From: a bacterium
GTDB lineage: Bacteria > Actinomycetota > Acidimicrobiia > Spongiisociales > JAHEDJ01
NCBI GenBank assembly: GCA_024641325.1
Contig: JAHEDJ010000011.1
Span: 1-55,700, forward strand
DNA: 55,700 nucleotides
Reading direction: 5' to 3'
The notes beneath the pieces are model-generated. The model searched no databases. It was not told the origin of the DNA and saw only the letters and a program-made list of their open reading frames with translations. This document shows positions 36,655-44,656 of the stretch, one piece after another (the first letter of the stretch is position 1; the number at the start of each line of letters is the position of its first letter). A program made the position numbers and the translations under genes.

Positions 36655-37444
36655 TCCTGTCGAAGCCCCCGCTGAGGTTCGCCCGCGTATCCACATTGAG
36701 AAGGTGGTCAAGAGCTTCTCGGGGCGAGTGGTCGTCGATGTCGACGAGATGGTGCTGGGTGAACACCCGATCGAGGGGCTGATTGGACCCAACGGGGCGG
36801 GCAAAACCACTTTGATGCGGATGATCATGCATTCGACTGCACTCGATCAAGGCAGGATCACATTGCTGCCATCAGGCGCGGAGGGGGAGCAGATCGAGTT
36901 GTCACAGCTCCCGACCCATCACATGGCTTCCCACGGAGTGGTGAAGAGCAACCAGGTGATCATGGACTTCGAGAAGCTGACGATTTGGGATTCACTCCTG
37001 CTGGCGCTGGCAGGAGCCAAGTATGAGCAGCCGCTGCGCATATTCAGTGAGAGTGATCTGTTCCAGGAGAGCGCCGAAACTGCCCGCGAGTTCCTCGACT
37101 TCTTCTCGTTCGGAGACCCATTCGGGCATGCCGAGTCGGCAGGGGAGAAGAAGCTGCTGGACATCGTTCGATGCCTGATGCTCAAACCCAAGTTCCTTCT
37201 GCTTGATGAGCCTACCGCCGGCCTTCCGGACGAAACCACGGACAAGGTGATGCAGGTGGTCCGCGAACTGGCCGTATCCGGCACCTCGATCGTGATCGTC
37301 GAACACGACCTCAACGTGATCTGGAGTCTCAGCGATCAGGTGCACTTCATGGCCGAAGGCAGCGTCGTAATGCGAGGCGATCCGAAGACCATCCGTGAGA
37401 ATCACACAGTCGTCGAGAAGTATCTGGGAGAGGGCCATGTCTGA
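36647..37444 (+). CDS. livG: ABC transporter ATPase LivG
   Basis: An ATPase of 265 residues: Walker A GPNGAGKTT (about 47-55), signature SAGEKKLLDIVRCLM (family consensus is nearer LSYGQQR), Walker B FLLLDEPTAGLP, and the switch EHD. The long insertion between Walker A and the signature (about 60-150) is typical of LivG. GTG start with GAGGAG upstream, overlapping livM. The signature replacement (LSYGQQ to SAGEKK) is conserved enough to be functional but worth noting. Confidence 0.93.
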   Translation: MTDPVEAPAEVRPRIHIEKVVKSFSGRVVVDVDEMVLGEHPIEGLIGPNGAGKTTLMRMIMHSTALDQGRITLLPSGAEGEQIELSQLPTHHMASHGVVKSNQVIMDFEKLTIWDSLLLALAGAKYEQPLRIFSESDLFQESAETAREFLDFFSFGDPFGHAESAGEKKLLDIVRCLMLKPKFLLLDEPTAGLPDETTDKVMQVVRELAVSGTSIVIVEHDLNVIWSLSDQVHFMAEGSVVMRGDPKTIRENHTVVEKYLGEGHV

Positions 37445-38153
37445 GACTCCGGGTACCCCGATGCTGAAGGCCGAGGCGATCCGTAGTGGCTACCACGGGG
37501 TGACGGTGATCAAGGGCCTCGACTTCGAGGTCGGCAACGAGGTATTCGCCGTGCTGGGCGCGAACGGTGCCGGCAAAACGACGCTCCTCGCCACATTGGC
37601 CCGCCTAATCCCCCTCATGGGCGGTAGGATCCAATTCAGGGGCGAAGACGTGTCCGATCTGCCGCCTTATGAGACGGCCGGCCGGGGCATCGGGTACGTA
37701 CCGCAGGAGAAAGGCGTTTTTGCGGAACTCACTGTGCTCGAGAACCTGACTGTCGGTGGAATGATCGGGGAGCGATCCCAAGACGAGCGCATGGCCGAGG
37801 TTTTTGAGTTGTTTCCCGATCTCGAGACTCTGCAGACACAGACGGCCGGAACCCTCAGTGGTGGCGAATCCCGAATGGTGGCCGCTGGGCGAGCCATGAT
37901 GCAGGATCCGATTCTTCTGTTGCTCGACGAACCGACTGCCGGCCTTTCGCCGCTCTACGTCGACATGTTTTTTGAAAAGATCACCGAAATCCACGAGACG
38001 AGGGGTGTAGGCATCGTCCTGGCCGAGCAGAATGCCACCAAAGCTCTCGAGGTGGCCGACCGGGTGATGGTGCTCAGTCTTGGCGAAGCTTTTCTCATCG
38101 AGGCCGCGACAGAACTGACGACGAAGCAACTCAAGGAGGGCTATCGAATCTGA
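37437..38153 (+). CDS. livF: ABC transporter ATPase LivF
   Basis: A 238-residue ATPase with Walker A GANGAGKTTLL, Q-loop PQEKGVF, signature LSGGESRMVAAGRAMM, Walker B ILLLLDEPTAGLS and switch EQN. It is the partner of LivG in the ATPase dimer. ATG 37437 overlaps the livG stop by eight bases and follows GGGAGAGGG. In-frame ATGs further upstream lie within livG. Confidence 0.94.
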   Translation: MSETPGTPMLKAEAIRSGYHGVTVIKGLDFEVGNEVFAVLGANGAGKTTLLATLARLIPLMGGRIQFRGEDVSDLPPYETAGRGIGYVPQEKGVFAELTVLENLTVGGMIGERSQDERMAEVFELFPDLETLQTQTAGTLSGGESRMVAAGRAMMQDPILLLLDEPTAGLSPLYVDMFFEKITEIHETRGVGIVLAEQNATKALEVADRVMVLSLGEAFLIEAATELTTKQLKEGYRI

Positions 38154-38193
38154 GGGGGTTTCCCGTGCACGGCAAGCAGGCAAGGAGGGAATA

Positions 38194-39615
38194 ATGCGAG
38201 AACGAATCAGAAAGCTCGTACCATTTGTGGCGTTGCTGCTGGCGTTTGCGTTGATCGCCGCGGCATGCGGCGATGGCGAAGCCACCGAGACCACAGCAGC
38301 ATCTTCTGATGACGGTACGACCGAGACCACGGAGCCGATGTCATCCGATCCGGTGGTGGTCTGCGAGCTTGCCTACTACACGGGCGAGTTCGCACCGTAC
38401 GGCCCATCACTCACGGCGGACGTGCAGTTCCCAATCGAGGAGGTAATCAACTCTGATCCACCCCTGGGGCGGACCTGGGAACTTGTCTCCGAGGACATTG
38501 GCACCGTTGGCGAGGCTCAAGCCGCGCGTACTTGCCTCGAGCAGCACGGCGCTGAGGTCCTGGTCAGTCAGGCCCACGGCTACCGGACCTACCGTGATTT
38601 CATGCTCGAGTGGATTGCGGAGAACGACTCGCCGCTGGGGCCATCGGTCCACGGTGGCACCATCCCCCAGAACATCGGGGGAGTGGGATCAGAACCCATA
38701 TTCCGGGCGCAGGGCCTCGACGAGGCGCTGGGTATGACCGGGATACTCTACGCGGAGACGATCGGCATCAAGTCGGTTGTGGTCTTCGCCACCCAGGTCG
38801 AGGGTTTCCAACTTGCCGCGAGTGCGGCGGTCTTGGCAGCCGAGGCCGTTGGGATTGAGGTCCTGGACCGGATCGACGTTCCTGCCGAGCAGCCCTCCTA
38901 CCGGGCAGAAGCCCAGCGGATCGCCGAACTGCAGCCGGATGCCGTCATCGTGCAGGCCGGATCGGTTGAATCGGCCACGTTGATCAAGCAAGCCGATGAA
39001 GCGGGCTTGTCGCTCGACTGGATCGGTGAGACCGGGTGGATCCAGAAGGAGTTCATCGAGACTCTTGGGACGGGACCCATCGCCAGCCAGAAGAGCATCG
39101 GTTACGCGGCGTTCACTTACAACGACACCACTCCCGCCTGGGAGTTCTACCAACCGCTGTGGGACAACACCGAGGGCTACGGCGTTGGCGTCGAGTGGGC
39201 AGATTCAGCAACCGGGAACTATCACTACTCCACCTACGACCTGCTCGTTCAAAGTGCGCTCGCCGTTGAATACGGCGGTTCGTACAACGCGAGCGACTGG
39301 GCACCGGCCATGTTCGCGGTAGGCGATGCGCCGGGAACCGTCTGTTACACGTATGCCGACTGCCTGGCAGAGATCAGGGCCGGCAACGATATCGACTACG
39401 AGGGCATCACCGGGCCCGGTACGTATTCGCCTGGCGGCGTCAATGCCGTCACGCAGGCGTACGCCCAGTTCCTGGCAGACGGTTCCGTCGACGAGGCGGT
39501 GATCATCGACGCGGACCGCGCCCTGGAGGTCATCGGACTGATCGCCGTTGAGGCACAGTGTGAAAGCCCCAACCCAGCGGGAACGGACCCAGCATCACCA
39601 GGCTGTACCTGGTAG
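38194..39615 (+). CDS. ABC transporter substrate-binding lipoprotein
   Basis: A 473-residue extracytoplasmic binding protein. The N-terminus has a basic head, a hydrophobic run and lipobox LIAAAC with lipid-attached Cys25, then an acidic Thr/Glu-rich linker. The core matches the type I periplasmic-binding fold used with Liv-type importers (AYYTGEFAPYGPSLTADVQ, then a GSVESATLIKQADEAGL segment). It lies 40 bases after livF behind AAGGAGGGA. The ligand may be an amino acid, amide or aromatic/carboxylic compound. Confidence 0.92.
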   Translation: MRERIRKLVPFVALLLAFALIAAACGDGEATETTAASSDDGTTETTEPMSSDPVVVCELAYYTGEFAPYGPSLTADVQFPIEEVINSDPPLGRTWELVSEDIGTVGEAQAARTCLEQHGAEVLVSQAHGYRTYRDFMLEWIAENDSPLGPSVHGGTIPQNIGGVGSEPIFRAQGLDEALGMTGILYAETIGIKSVVVFATQVEGFQLAASAAVLAAEAVGIEVLDRIDVPAEQPSYRAEAQRIAELQPDAVIVQAGSVESATLIKQADEAGLSLDWIGETGWIQKEFIETLGTGPIASQKSIGYAAFTYNDTTPAWEFYQPLWDNTEGYGVGVEWADSATGNYHYSTYDLLVQSALAVEYGGSYNASDWAPAMFAVGDAPGTVCYTYADCLAEIRAGNDIDYEGITGPGTYSPGGVNAVTQAYAQFLADGSVDEAVIIDADRALEVIGLIAVEAQCESPNPAGTDPASPGCTW

Positions 39616-39651
39616 AGACAGGAAGACATCCAATAACCATCGACTGGACGG

Positions 39652-39683
39652 GAGGTGGCAGCGGGGAGTCCCGCTGCCACCTC
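39652..39683 (+). terminator. Terminator after the ABC importer operon
   Basis: A 14-bp GC-rich stem (39652-39665 with 39670-39683) around GAGT follows the binding-protein gene by about 36 bases. The next gene starts only nine bases later, so the hairpin could also affect its translation. Confidence 0.75.
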
Positions 39684-39691
39684 TCTGACTG

Positions 39692-40408
39692 ATGCTTTTC
39701 TCCGTTGCGCTGGCCGCCTTTCTGATCGGTTTCAACAAGGCGGGAGTAGCCGGAACTCTGGGGCCCTTCGTCACTGTGCTGCTGGCGCTGAGCATTCCGG
39801 CCGACGATGCCATCGGTCTATTGCTTCCCATCCTGATAGTGGCGGACTGGTTCACTCTTGCCGTGCACTGGAAACAATGGGACGGCCGTATCTACGGGCG
39901 ATTGCTGCTGGCTTCCTTGGTAGGGATTGTGATCGGCAGCCTGGTGATTTCGGTGGTCGACGAGATCGCTCTGCGGAGGATCATCGCGGTGGCGATGCTC
40001 GGCTTTGCGTTGTTCTACCTGAAGAGCCGCTCGATTCGCCTTGATCCCGAGAAGTCGGACCGGTATGCGTGGCCGGCCGGAGCAACTTCGGGGTTGATCT
40101 CGACGCTCGCTCACCTGGGCGGCCCACCAGTGTTTGTGTACTTGATGACCACCAACCTCAACCCGCGCCGCTTTGTTGCCACCAGTGCGGTCTTGTTTGC
40201 CACCATCAACCTGTTGAAGGTGCCCGGCTACTTCTTCGCCGGGTTGTTCGACGGTGAGTTGATCGTCTCGACCATGTGGACGTGGTTGATGATCCCGGTT
40301 GGTGTCGCAACCGGCCGGGCCCTGGTGGACAGGATCGACCGCGACCGGTTCGAGCGGGCGACCGTCTCGTTGCTGACCATCGGGGCGTTGCTTCTTCTCT
40401 TGTTCTGA
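39692..40408 (+). CDS. TauE/SafE-like membrane exporter
   Basis: A 238-residue protein with about seven or eight membrane helices of the TauE/SafE (DUF81) family, which exports sulfite, sulfoacetate or other small anions. Typical features are FLIGFNKAGVAGTLGP at the N-terminus and the matching second-half motif SGLISTLAHLGGPPVFVYLM. The ATG directly follows an in-frame stop (39686) and a hairpin, without a ribosome binding site. It may belong to the same metabolic theme as its neighbours, but this is not shown. Confidence 0.8.
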   Translation: MLFSVALAAFLIGFNKAGVAGTLGPFVTVLLALSIPADDAIGLLLPILIVADWFTLAVHWKQWDGRIYGRLLLASLVGIVIGSLVISVVDEIALRRIIAVAMLGFALFYLKSRSIRLDPEKSDRYAWPAGATSGLISTLAHLGGPPVFVYLMTTNLNPRRFVATSAVLFATINLLKVPGYFFAGLFDGELIVSTMWTWLMIPVGVATGRALVDRIDRDRFERATVSLLTIGALLLLLF

Positions 40409-40537
40409 TCGGTTCGGAGAGTGCGGCCGACCCGGCGTTCGCAACATCGTCAACGGCGGCTCGATCCCGCCAATCAGGTTCGTTGCCCGACACCTTCCCG
40501 TAGCCGATTCTCGACGGCAACACCCACCACTCCTCCA

Positions 40538-41020
40538 AGAGCGGAACTTGGTCTTGACGGACACGAGGCGAGTGTTCCCGGTTTTGAGGATGGCTACTTC
40601 CTGGGCCCAACGGTATTCGATCATGTGACAGAGGACATGTCGTGCGGCAGCGAAGAAGTCTTCGGCCCCGTGCTCTATGTGAAGCGCGTGGAGAACTTCG
40701 ACGAAGGTGTCGACGTGATCAACAAGAGCGAGTTTGCCAACGGCGCCACCATCTTCACCCAGAGCGGCTACTGCGGCCGTGAGTTTGCCCGCCGTATAGA
40801 CGCAGGAATGGTGGCAATCAATGACGGCATCCCGGTGCCCATTTCGGTGTTCCCGTTCAGTGGGCACAAGAGCAGCTTCTTCGGCGATCTCCACGTCATG
40901 GGACGCGATGGCGTGATTGTCTATACCGAAACGAAGGCCGTAACCAGCTTCTGGTTCGACGAAGAAGCTCTCAAGGGTGACAAGGTCGGTACCTGGGAAG
41001 GAACCATTACCCGCAGCTGA
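40538..41020 (+). pseudogene. C-terminal remnant of methylmalonate-semialdehyde dehydrogenase
   Basis: About 160 residues match the C-terminal third of CoA-acylating methylmalonate-semialdehyde dehydrogenase (MmsA), from GYFLGPTVFD and EEVFGPVLYVKRV to DAGMVAINDGIPVPISVFPFSGHKSSFFGDLH and YTETKAVTSFW. The nucleotide-binding part and the catalytic-Cys region are missing, and the upstream sequence (40421-40537) gives no MmsA-like residues in this frame. The fragment is in an open frame from 40421 and could be translated, but a functional enzyme is unlikely. It sits between the TauE-like gene and a convergent E1 beta gene. Confidence 0.85.
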
Positions 41021-41047
41021 TCGCTCCGACGATTCAAGGCGTTTCGC

Positions 41048-42022
41048 TCAGCCGGCCGACCGGCGAACCGTCTCAACTATGCGCTGGACGGAGGGGATTG
41101 CCAGATCCTCGAGTTCGTCGGCAGCCGGAAGAGGAATGTGGGGTGTCGTTATCCGCACAATCGGTCCGTCGAGATCCCAGAACAGTTCTTCGGCGACGAT
41201 CGACGAGATCTCGGCTCCCCATCCGATCAGGCGCGGGTTCTCTTCGACGGTGAAGAGCCTGGATGTCTTAGTGACGCTTCCGAGAAGTGTGCGCGTGTCG
41301 AGCGGCACGAGGCTTCGCAGGTCGATGACTTCTACCGATATGCCGGCGGCGGCGAGGGCCTCCGCAGCCTCCAGGGCCATCGGCACCATCCTGGCCAGCG
41401 CGACAAGGGTGACGTCATTGCCTTCGCGCAGGACGCGGGCGGTCCCCAACTCATCGACCAACTCCCCATCGGGGACCTCGCCCTTGATCGGAAACAGCAT
41501 CTTGTGCTCGAAGAACACGACCGGATCAGGATCCCGGATGGCGGCCGCCAGCAAGCCGACGACATCGGCCGGTGACGACGGAGCTACCACCTTGAGCCCG
41601 GGCACGGCCATCGCCCAATTCTCCAGGCTTTGCGAGTGCTGACCGCCGAAACGAGCTCCGCCCCCGTTGGCCGTTCGGATCACGAGGGGCAGTTCCACCT
41701 GGCCGTTCGTCATGTAGCGGGTCTTTGCGATCTGGTTGGTCACAATGTCCCAGCAGGTTGCCAGGAAGTCGCTGAACATCAGCTCTCCTACCGGCCGCAA
41801 GCCGTTCATCGCCGCCCCCATGATCATTCCGGTTATGGCCTCTTCGGAGATGGGCGTGTCGCGTACCCGGGTGGGGCCGAAGCGCTCCAGCAATCCGGCC
41901 GTGGTTTTGAACACGCCGCCCGCTTTGGCTACGTCTTCTCCTATGAGAACGACGCGCTCGTCTCGTTCCATCTCCTGGGCGAGGCCGCGTGCCACTGCGT
42001 CTCGATAGGTCAGTTCCGCCAT
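41048..42022 (-). CDS. TPP-dependent 2-oxo acid dehydrogenase E1, beta subunit
   Basis: A 324-residue E1 beta chain of the pyruvate/acetoin/2-oxoisovalerate dehydrogenase family. Visible are LIGEDVAKAGGVFKTT, the Glu that assists TPP activation in DTPISEEAITG, GGGARFGGQHSQS, and the C-terminal VIDLRSLVPLDTRTLLGSVTKT. Its ATG overlaps the alpha gene by 13 bases. No E2 or E3 gene lies nearby, so either these are elsewhere or the pair acts without a full complex. Confidence 0.9.
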   Translation of the reverse strand: MAELTYRDAVARGLAQEMERDERVVLIGEDVAKAGGVFKTTAGLLERFGPTRVRDTPISEEAITGMIMGAAMNGLRPVGELMFSDFLATCWDIVTNQIAKTRYMTNGQVELPLVIRTANGGGARFGGQHSQSLENWAMAVPGLKVVAPSSPADVVGLLAAAIRDPDPVVFFEHKMLFPIKGEVPDGELVDELGTARVLREGNDVTLVALARMVPMALEAAEALAAAGISVEVIDLRSLVPLDTRTLLGSVTKTSRLFTVEENPRLIGWGAEISSIVAEELFWDLDGPIVRITTPHIPLPAADELEDLAIPSVQRIVETVRRSAG

Positions 42023-42993
42023 GCCGAACCTCCGTCCGCCCACACCTCGGTCATGAGACCGGCAACGTCCGGTGGGGGAGTCGCCTTGGTCAACTCCGTT
42101 GCGTGATCCACTTCTGCCAGCGCCTCCGCCTCGATCTGATCGAGGTCGCCTACCTCGACCGCCAGGGCGAGGAGGCGGTCCCGGTAAAGAACGATTGGAT
42201 CGCGTTTCATCCACTCTTCGACCTCGGCGCTCGGTCGGTATTTGGCCGGATCGGCTCGCGAATGGCCGCCGTGGCGGTACGTCTTCGCTTCGATCAGCGA
42301 AGGCCCCTCTCCGCGACGCGCCCGGGCGAGTGCGCGAAGAGCCGTCTCGTAGACCGCGTCGACGTCGTTTCCGTCGACGATGATTCCCTCGAGTCCGTAC
42401 GCCGGCGCCCGATCGGCGGCCGGGTGTTCGACGGCTATCACGTCACCGATCGGCGTGTACTCCATGTATAGGTTGTTTTCGCAAACGAATACGACCGGGA
42501 GACTCCAGACGGCCGCGATATTGAGCGCTTCGTGAAAGGCGCCGATGTTGGTGGTCCCGTCGCCGAAGAAGCAGACCGAAGCCTGATCGGTGCCGCGAAC
42601 CTGGGCAGCCCAGGCGGCCCCGGCCGCGATCGGAAGATGGGCTCCTACTATCGCGTACGAGCCCATCGCTCCTTTGGTCACATCGGTCAGGTGCATCGAG
42701 CCACCCTTGCCGCCGCAGATGCCGTTCGCTCGACCGAGTAGCTCACCCATGAGGGCGTCCATTGGTGCGCCTCGCAACAGGGTGTGGTTGTGCCCGCGGT
42801 AGGTGCAGTAGGTCATGTCCCCTTCGCGCATCGCCGCGGCGAATCCTGCCGCCACGGCCTCCTGACCGAGCCCTAGGTGAGTGGTTCCCTTCAGCAATCC
42901 CTCGATGAAGAGGTCGTAGGCGCGCTGTTCGAAGTATCGAGCGCGTACCATCTCTCGATAGAGGCTGAGCCGGGTGGGGGTGTCGATTTCCAT
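42010..42993 (-). CDS. TPP-dependent 2-oxo acid dehydrogenase E1, alpha subunit
   Basis: A 327-residue E1 alpha chain. The TPP motif is GDGTTNIGAFHEALNIAAVWSLPVVFVCENN, with RGHNHTLLRG and GKGGSMHL before and TYRHGGHSRADPAKYRP after. Together with the beta chain it decarboxylates a 2-oxo acid or acetoin and passes the acyl group to lipoate. The acetoin-dehydrogenase (AcoA) subtype is closest by feel, but pyruvate is also possible. It diverges from the Tm-1-like gene across a 334-base gap. Confidence 0.9.
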   Translation of the reverse strand: MEIDTPTRLSLYREMVRARYFEQRAYDLFIEGLLKGTTHLGLGQEAVAAGFAAAMREGDMTYCTYRGHNHTLLRGAPMDALMGELLGRANGICGGKGGSMHLTDVTKGAMGSYAIVGAHLPIAAGAAWAAQVRGTDQASVCFFGDGTTNIGAFHEALNIAAVWSLPVVFVCENNLYMEYTPIGDVIAVEHPAADRAPAYGLEGIIVDGNDVDAVYETALRALARARRGEGPSLIEAKTYRHGGHSRADPAKYRPSAEVEEWMKRDPIVLYRDRLLALAVEVGDLDQIEAEALAEVDHATELTKATPPPDVAGLMTEVWADGGSAWRN

Positions 42994-43327
42994 GCGTGGT
43001 CAGTCCGTTCGGTCGCCGTTGTGTTCTATACCCGCTTCGGCCCATTGTGGCAGGTGAATCCGGGCCAGTCGGCCGCCGGTCGTGGTTGTGGCGGCGGCCG
43101 GTTGGGGCCGGGAGAAACCCACTGGGTCTGGTCCATGCAATCCCGGATGACTCCGGCGACCCGGGTCGTTTGACGTGTGTAGGCTTCGGTCCGTATGCTC
43201 ATGTAATCGATTATCGAAGATAGAGGATTTGGAACCGAAATGCATGTTCGGCGCTCTATCCAGGAGGTCGGTTGACCCAGGTACTAGTCACCGACGCCCG
43301 TAGTTCCTCCCCCGGGAGTTCCGGAGA
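42994..43327. other. Divergent intergenic region
   Basis: No gene longer than about 12 codons is supported. The region serves the minus-strand E1 pair and the plus-strand Tm-1-led run. It holds the promoter and operator-like motif at 43170-43217 and a GC-rich stretch with no visible order (43000-43165). Confidence 0.6.
43170..43217 (+). promoter_or_regulatory. Predicted promoter with shared operator-like site
   Basis: TTGACG (43170-43175), an 18-base spacer and TATGCT (43194-43199) form a promoter with a start near 43206. Directly at that start lies TAATCGATTA (43204-43213, a palindrome) running into ATCGATTATCGA (43206-43217), identical to the site before the liv operon (34692-34703). Confidence 0.55.
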
Positions 43328-44620
43328 ATGACGTCCGTAGTGATGATCGGAACGCTCGACACGAAGGGCGAGGAATACTCCTTCCTGAGAGATGAGGTTT
43401 CTTCTCACGGCTGCGACGTGGTCATGGTGAACGCGGGGGTGCTGGGCGAACCCGACTACCCGGTCGACATATCCCGGCACGAGGTTGCTCGCGCAGCTGG
43501 TGGCGACTTAGACGAGATAGAGGAATCCGGCGATCGCGGGGCGGGCATCACTCTCATGGCCCGCGGGGCGGCCGCCGTTGCCGGAGAGTTGCTGGCTTCC
43601 GGGCGCCTCGATGGGCTCATCGGCGCGGCCGGATCAGGAGGCTCGGCCATAATCAGCGCTGCTATGCGGTCGCTGCCCGTGGGAGTTCCCAAGCTGCTGG
43701 TTTCGACCATGGCATCCGGGGACGTCCGTCCCTACACGGGAACGAGCGATATCGCCCTCATGTACTCGGTGGTCGATGTGGCAGGCATCAACTCGATCTC
43801 GCGAGAGGTTCTCGCCAACGCTGCCGCGGCAATCGCGGGGATGGCGGAGAACCGGAAGCGGAGGGCGCCGGTCTCCGACCGAAGGCCGATCATCGGAGCG
43901 ACCATGTACGGAACCACCACCCCTTGCGTCACCGAGGCGAGGCACAGGTTGGAGGCAGACGGCTATGAGGTGCTGGTCTTCCATGCAACCGGGGCGGGAG
44001 GCCGGTCGATGGAAAGCCTCATGGCGAGCGGGCATATCACGGCTGCCCTGGATGTCACGACGACCGAACTGATGGACGAGTTGACCGGCGGAACCATGAC
44101 GGCCGGCCCGGATCGACTCGAGATGGCCGGATCCCTGGGCCTGCCGCAGGTCGTCTCGGTTGGAGCGGTTGATCAGATCACTTTCACGCCCCCGGATACC
44201 GTACTCGCCGCCTATCAGGATCGGACCAAGTACTCGCACAATCCGAGCGTGACGCTAGTTCGCAGCAATCCGCAGGAGAACGCCCGATTTGGCAGATTGA
44301 TTGCTGAGAAACTCAACCAATCAAACGGCGCCGTGACGGTGTTTCTTCCGCTCAGAGGGTTCTCACAATACGGGGCAGCCGGAGGGGTGTTCCACGATCC
44401 CGATGCCGACGAGGCCCTGATCACGAGTATCAAGGCAAACCTCCACCCGGCCGTCGAACTCGTCGAACTCGATATGGCGATCAACGATCCAGGGTTTGGA
44501 TTGGCAATGGCTGAGAAGATGCATGAGCACTACCAAACGTGGGCCGCAAGCGTGCTCGCGGGAGGAGAGGAGGAGATGGCGACCACAAGCGTGTTGGCAA
44601 CCGGGACCACCTGCAGCTGA
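43328..44620 (+). CDS. Tm-1-like ATP-binding protein (UPF0261)
   Basis: A 430-residue protein of UPF0261, the family of the N-terminal half of the tomato Tm-1 resistance protein. It has the opening VVMIGTLDTKGEEYSFLRDEV, the GAAGSGGSAIISAAMRSLPVGVPKLLVSTMASGD block and a second half starting RRPIIGATMYGTTTPCV. Plant Tm-1 binds ATP; bacterial members are usually beside a TIM-barrel 'PEP hydrolase' gene, which is absent here. It leads the run behind the predicted promoter, with CCGGAGA before the ATG. Function in the pathway is unknown. Confidence 0.9.
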   Translation: MTSVVMIGTLDTKGEEYSFLRDEVSSHGCDVVMVNAGVLGEPDYPVDISRHEVARAAGGDLDEIEESGDRGAGITLMARGAAAVAGELLASGRLDGLIGAAGSGGSAIISAAMRSLPVGVPKLLVSTMASGDVRPYTGTSDIALMYSVVDVAGINSISREVLANAAAAIAGMAENRKRRAPVSDRRPIIGATMYGTTTPCVTEARHRLEADGYEVLVFHATGAGGRSMESLMASGHITAALDVTTTELMDELTGGTMTAGPDRLEMAGSLGLPQVVSVGAVDQITFTPPDTVLAAYQDRTKYSHNPSVTLVRSNPQENARFGRLIAEKLNQSNGAVTVFLPLRGFSQYGAAGGVFHDPDADEALITSIKANLHPAVELVELDMAINDPGFGLAMAEKMHEHYQTWAASVLAGGEEEMATTSVLATGTTCS

Positions 44621-44656
44621 GAAGCAGGAAGGCGAGGCTGGAAAGGAGCCGTCTGC

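Noticed and set aside
43239-43275. An 11-codon frame before the Tm-1-like gene
   Set aside because: A chance ATG with stop in the leader; no sign of a regulatory codon run as in attenuators.
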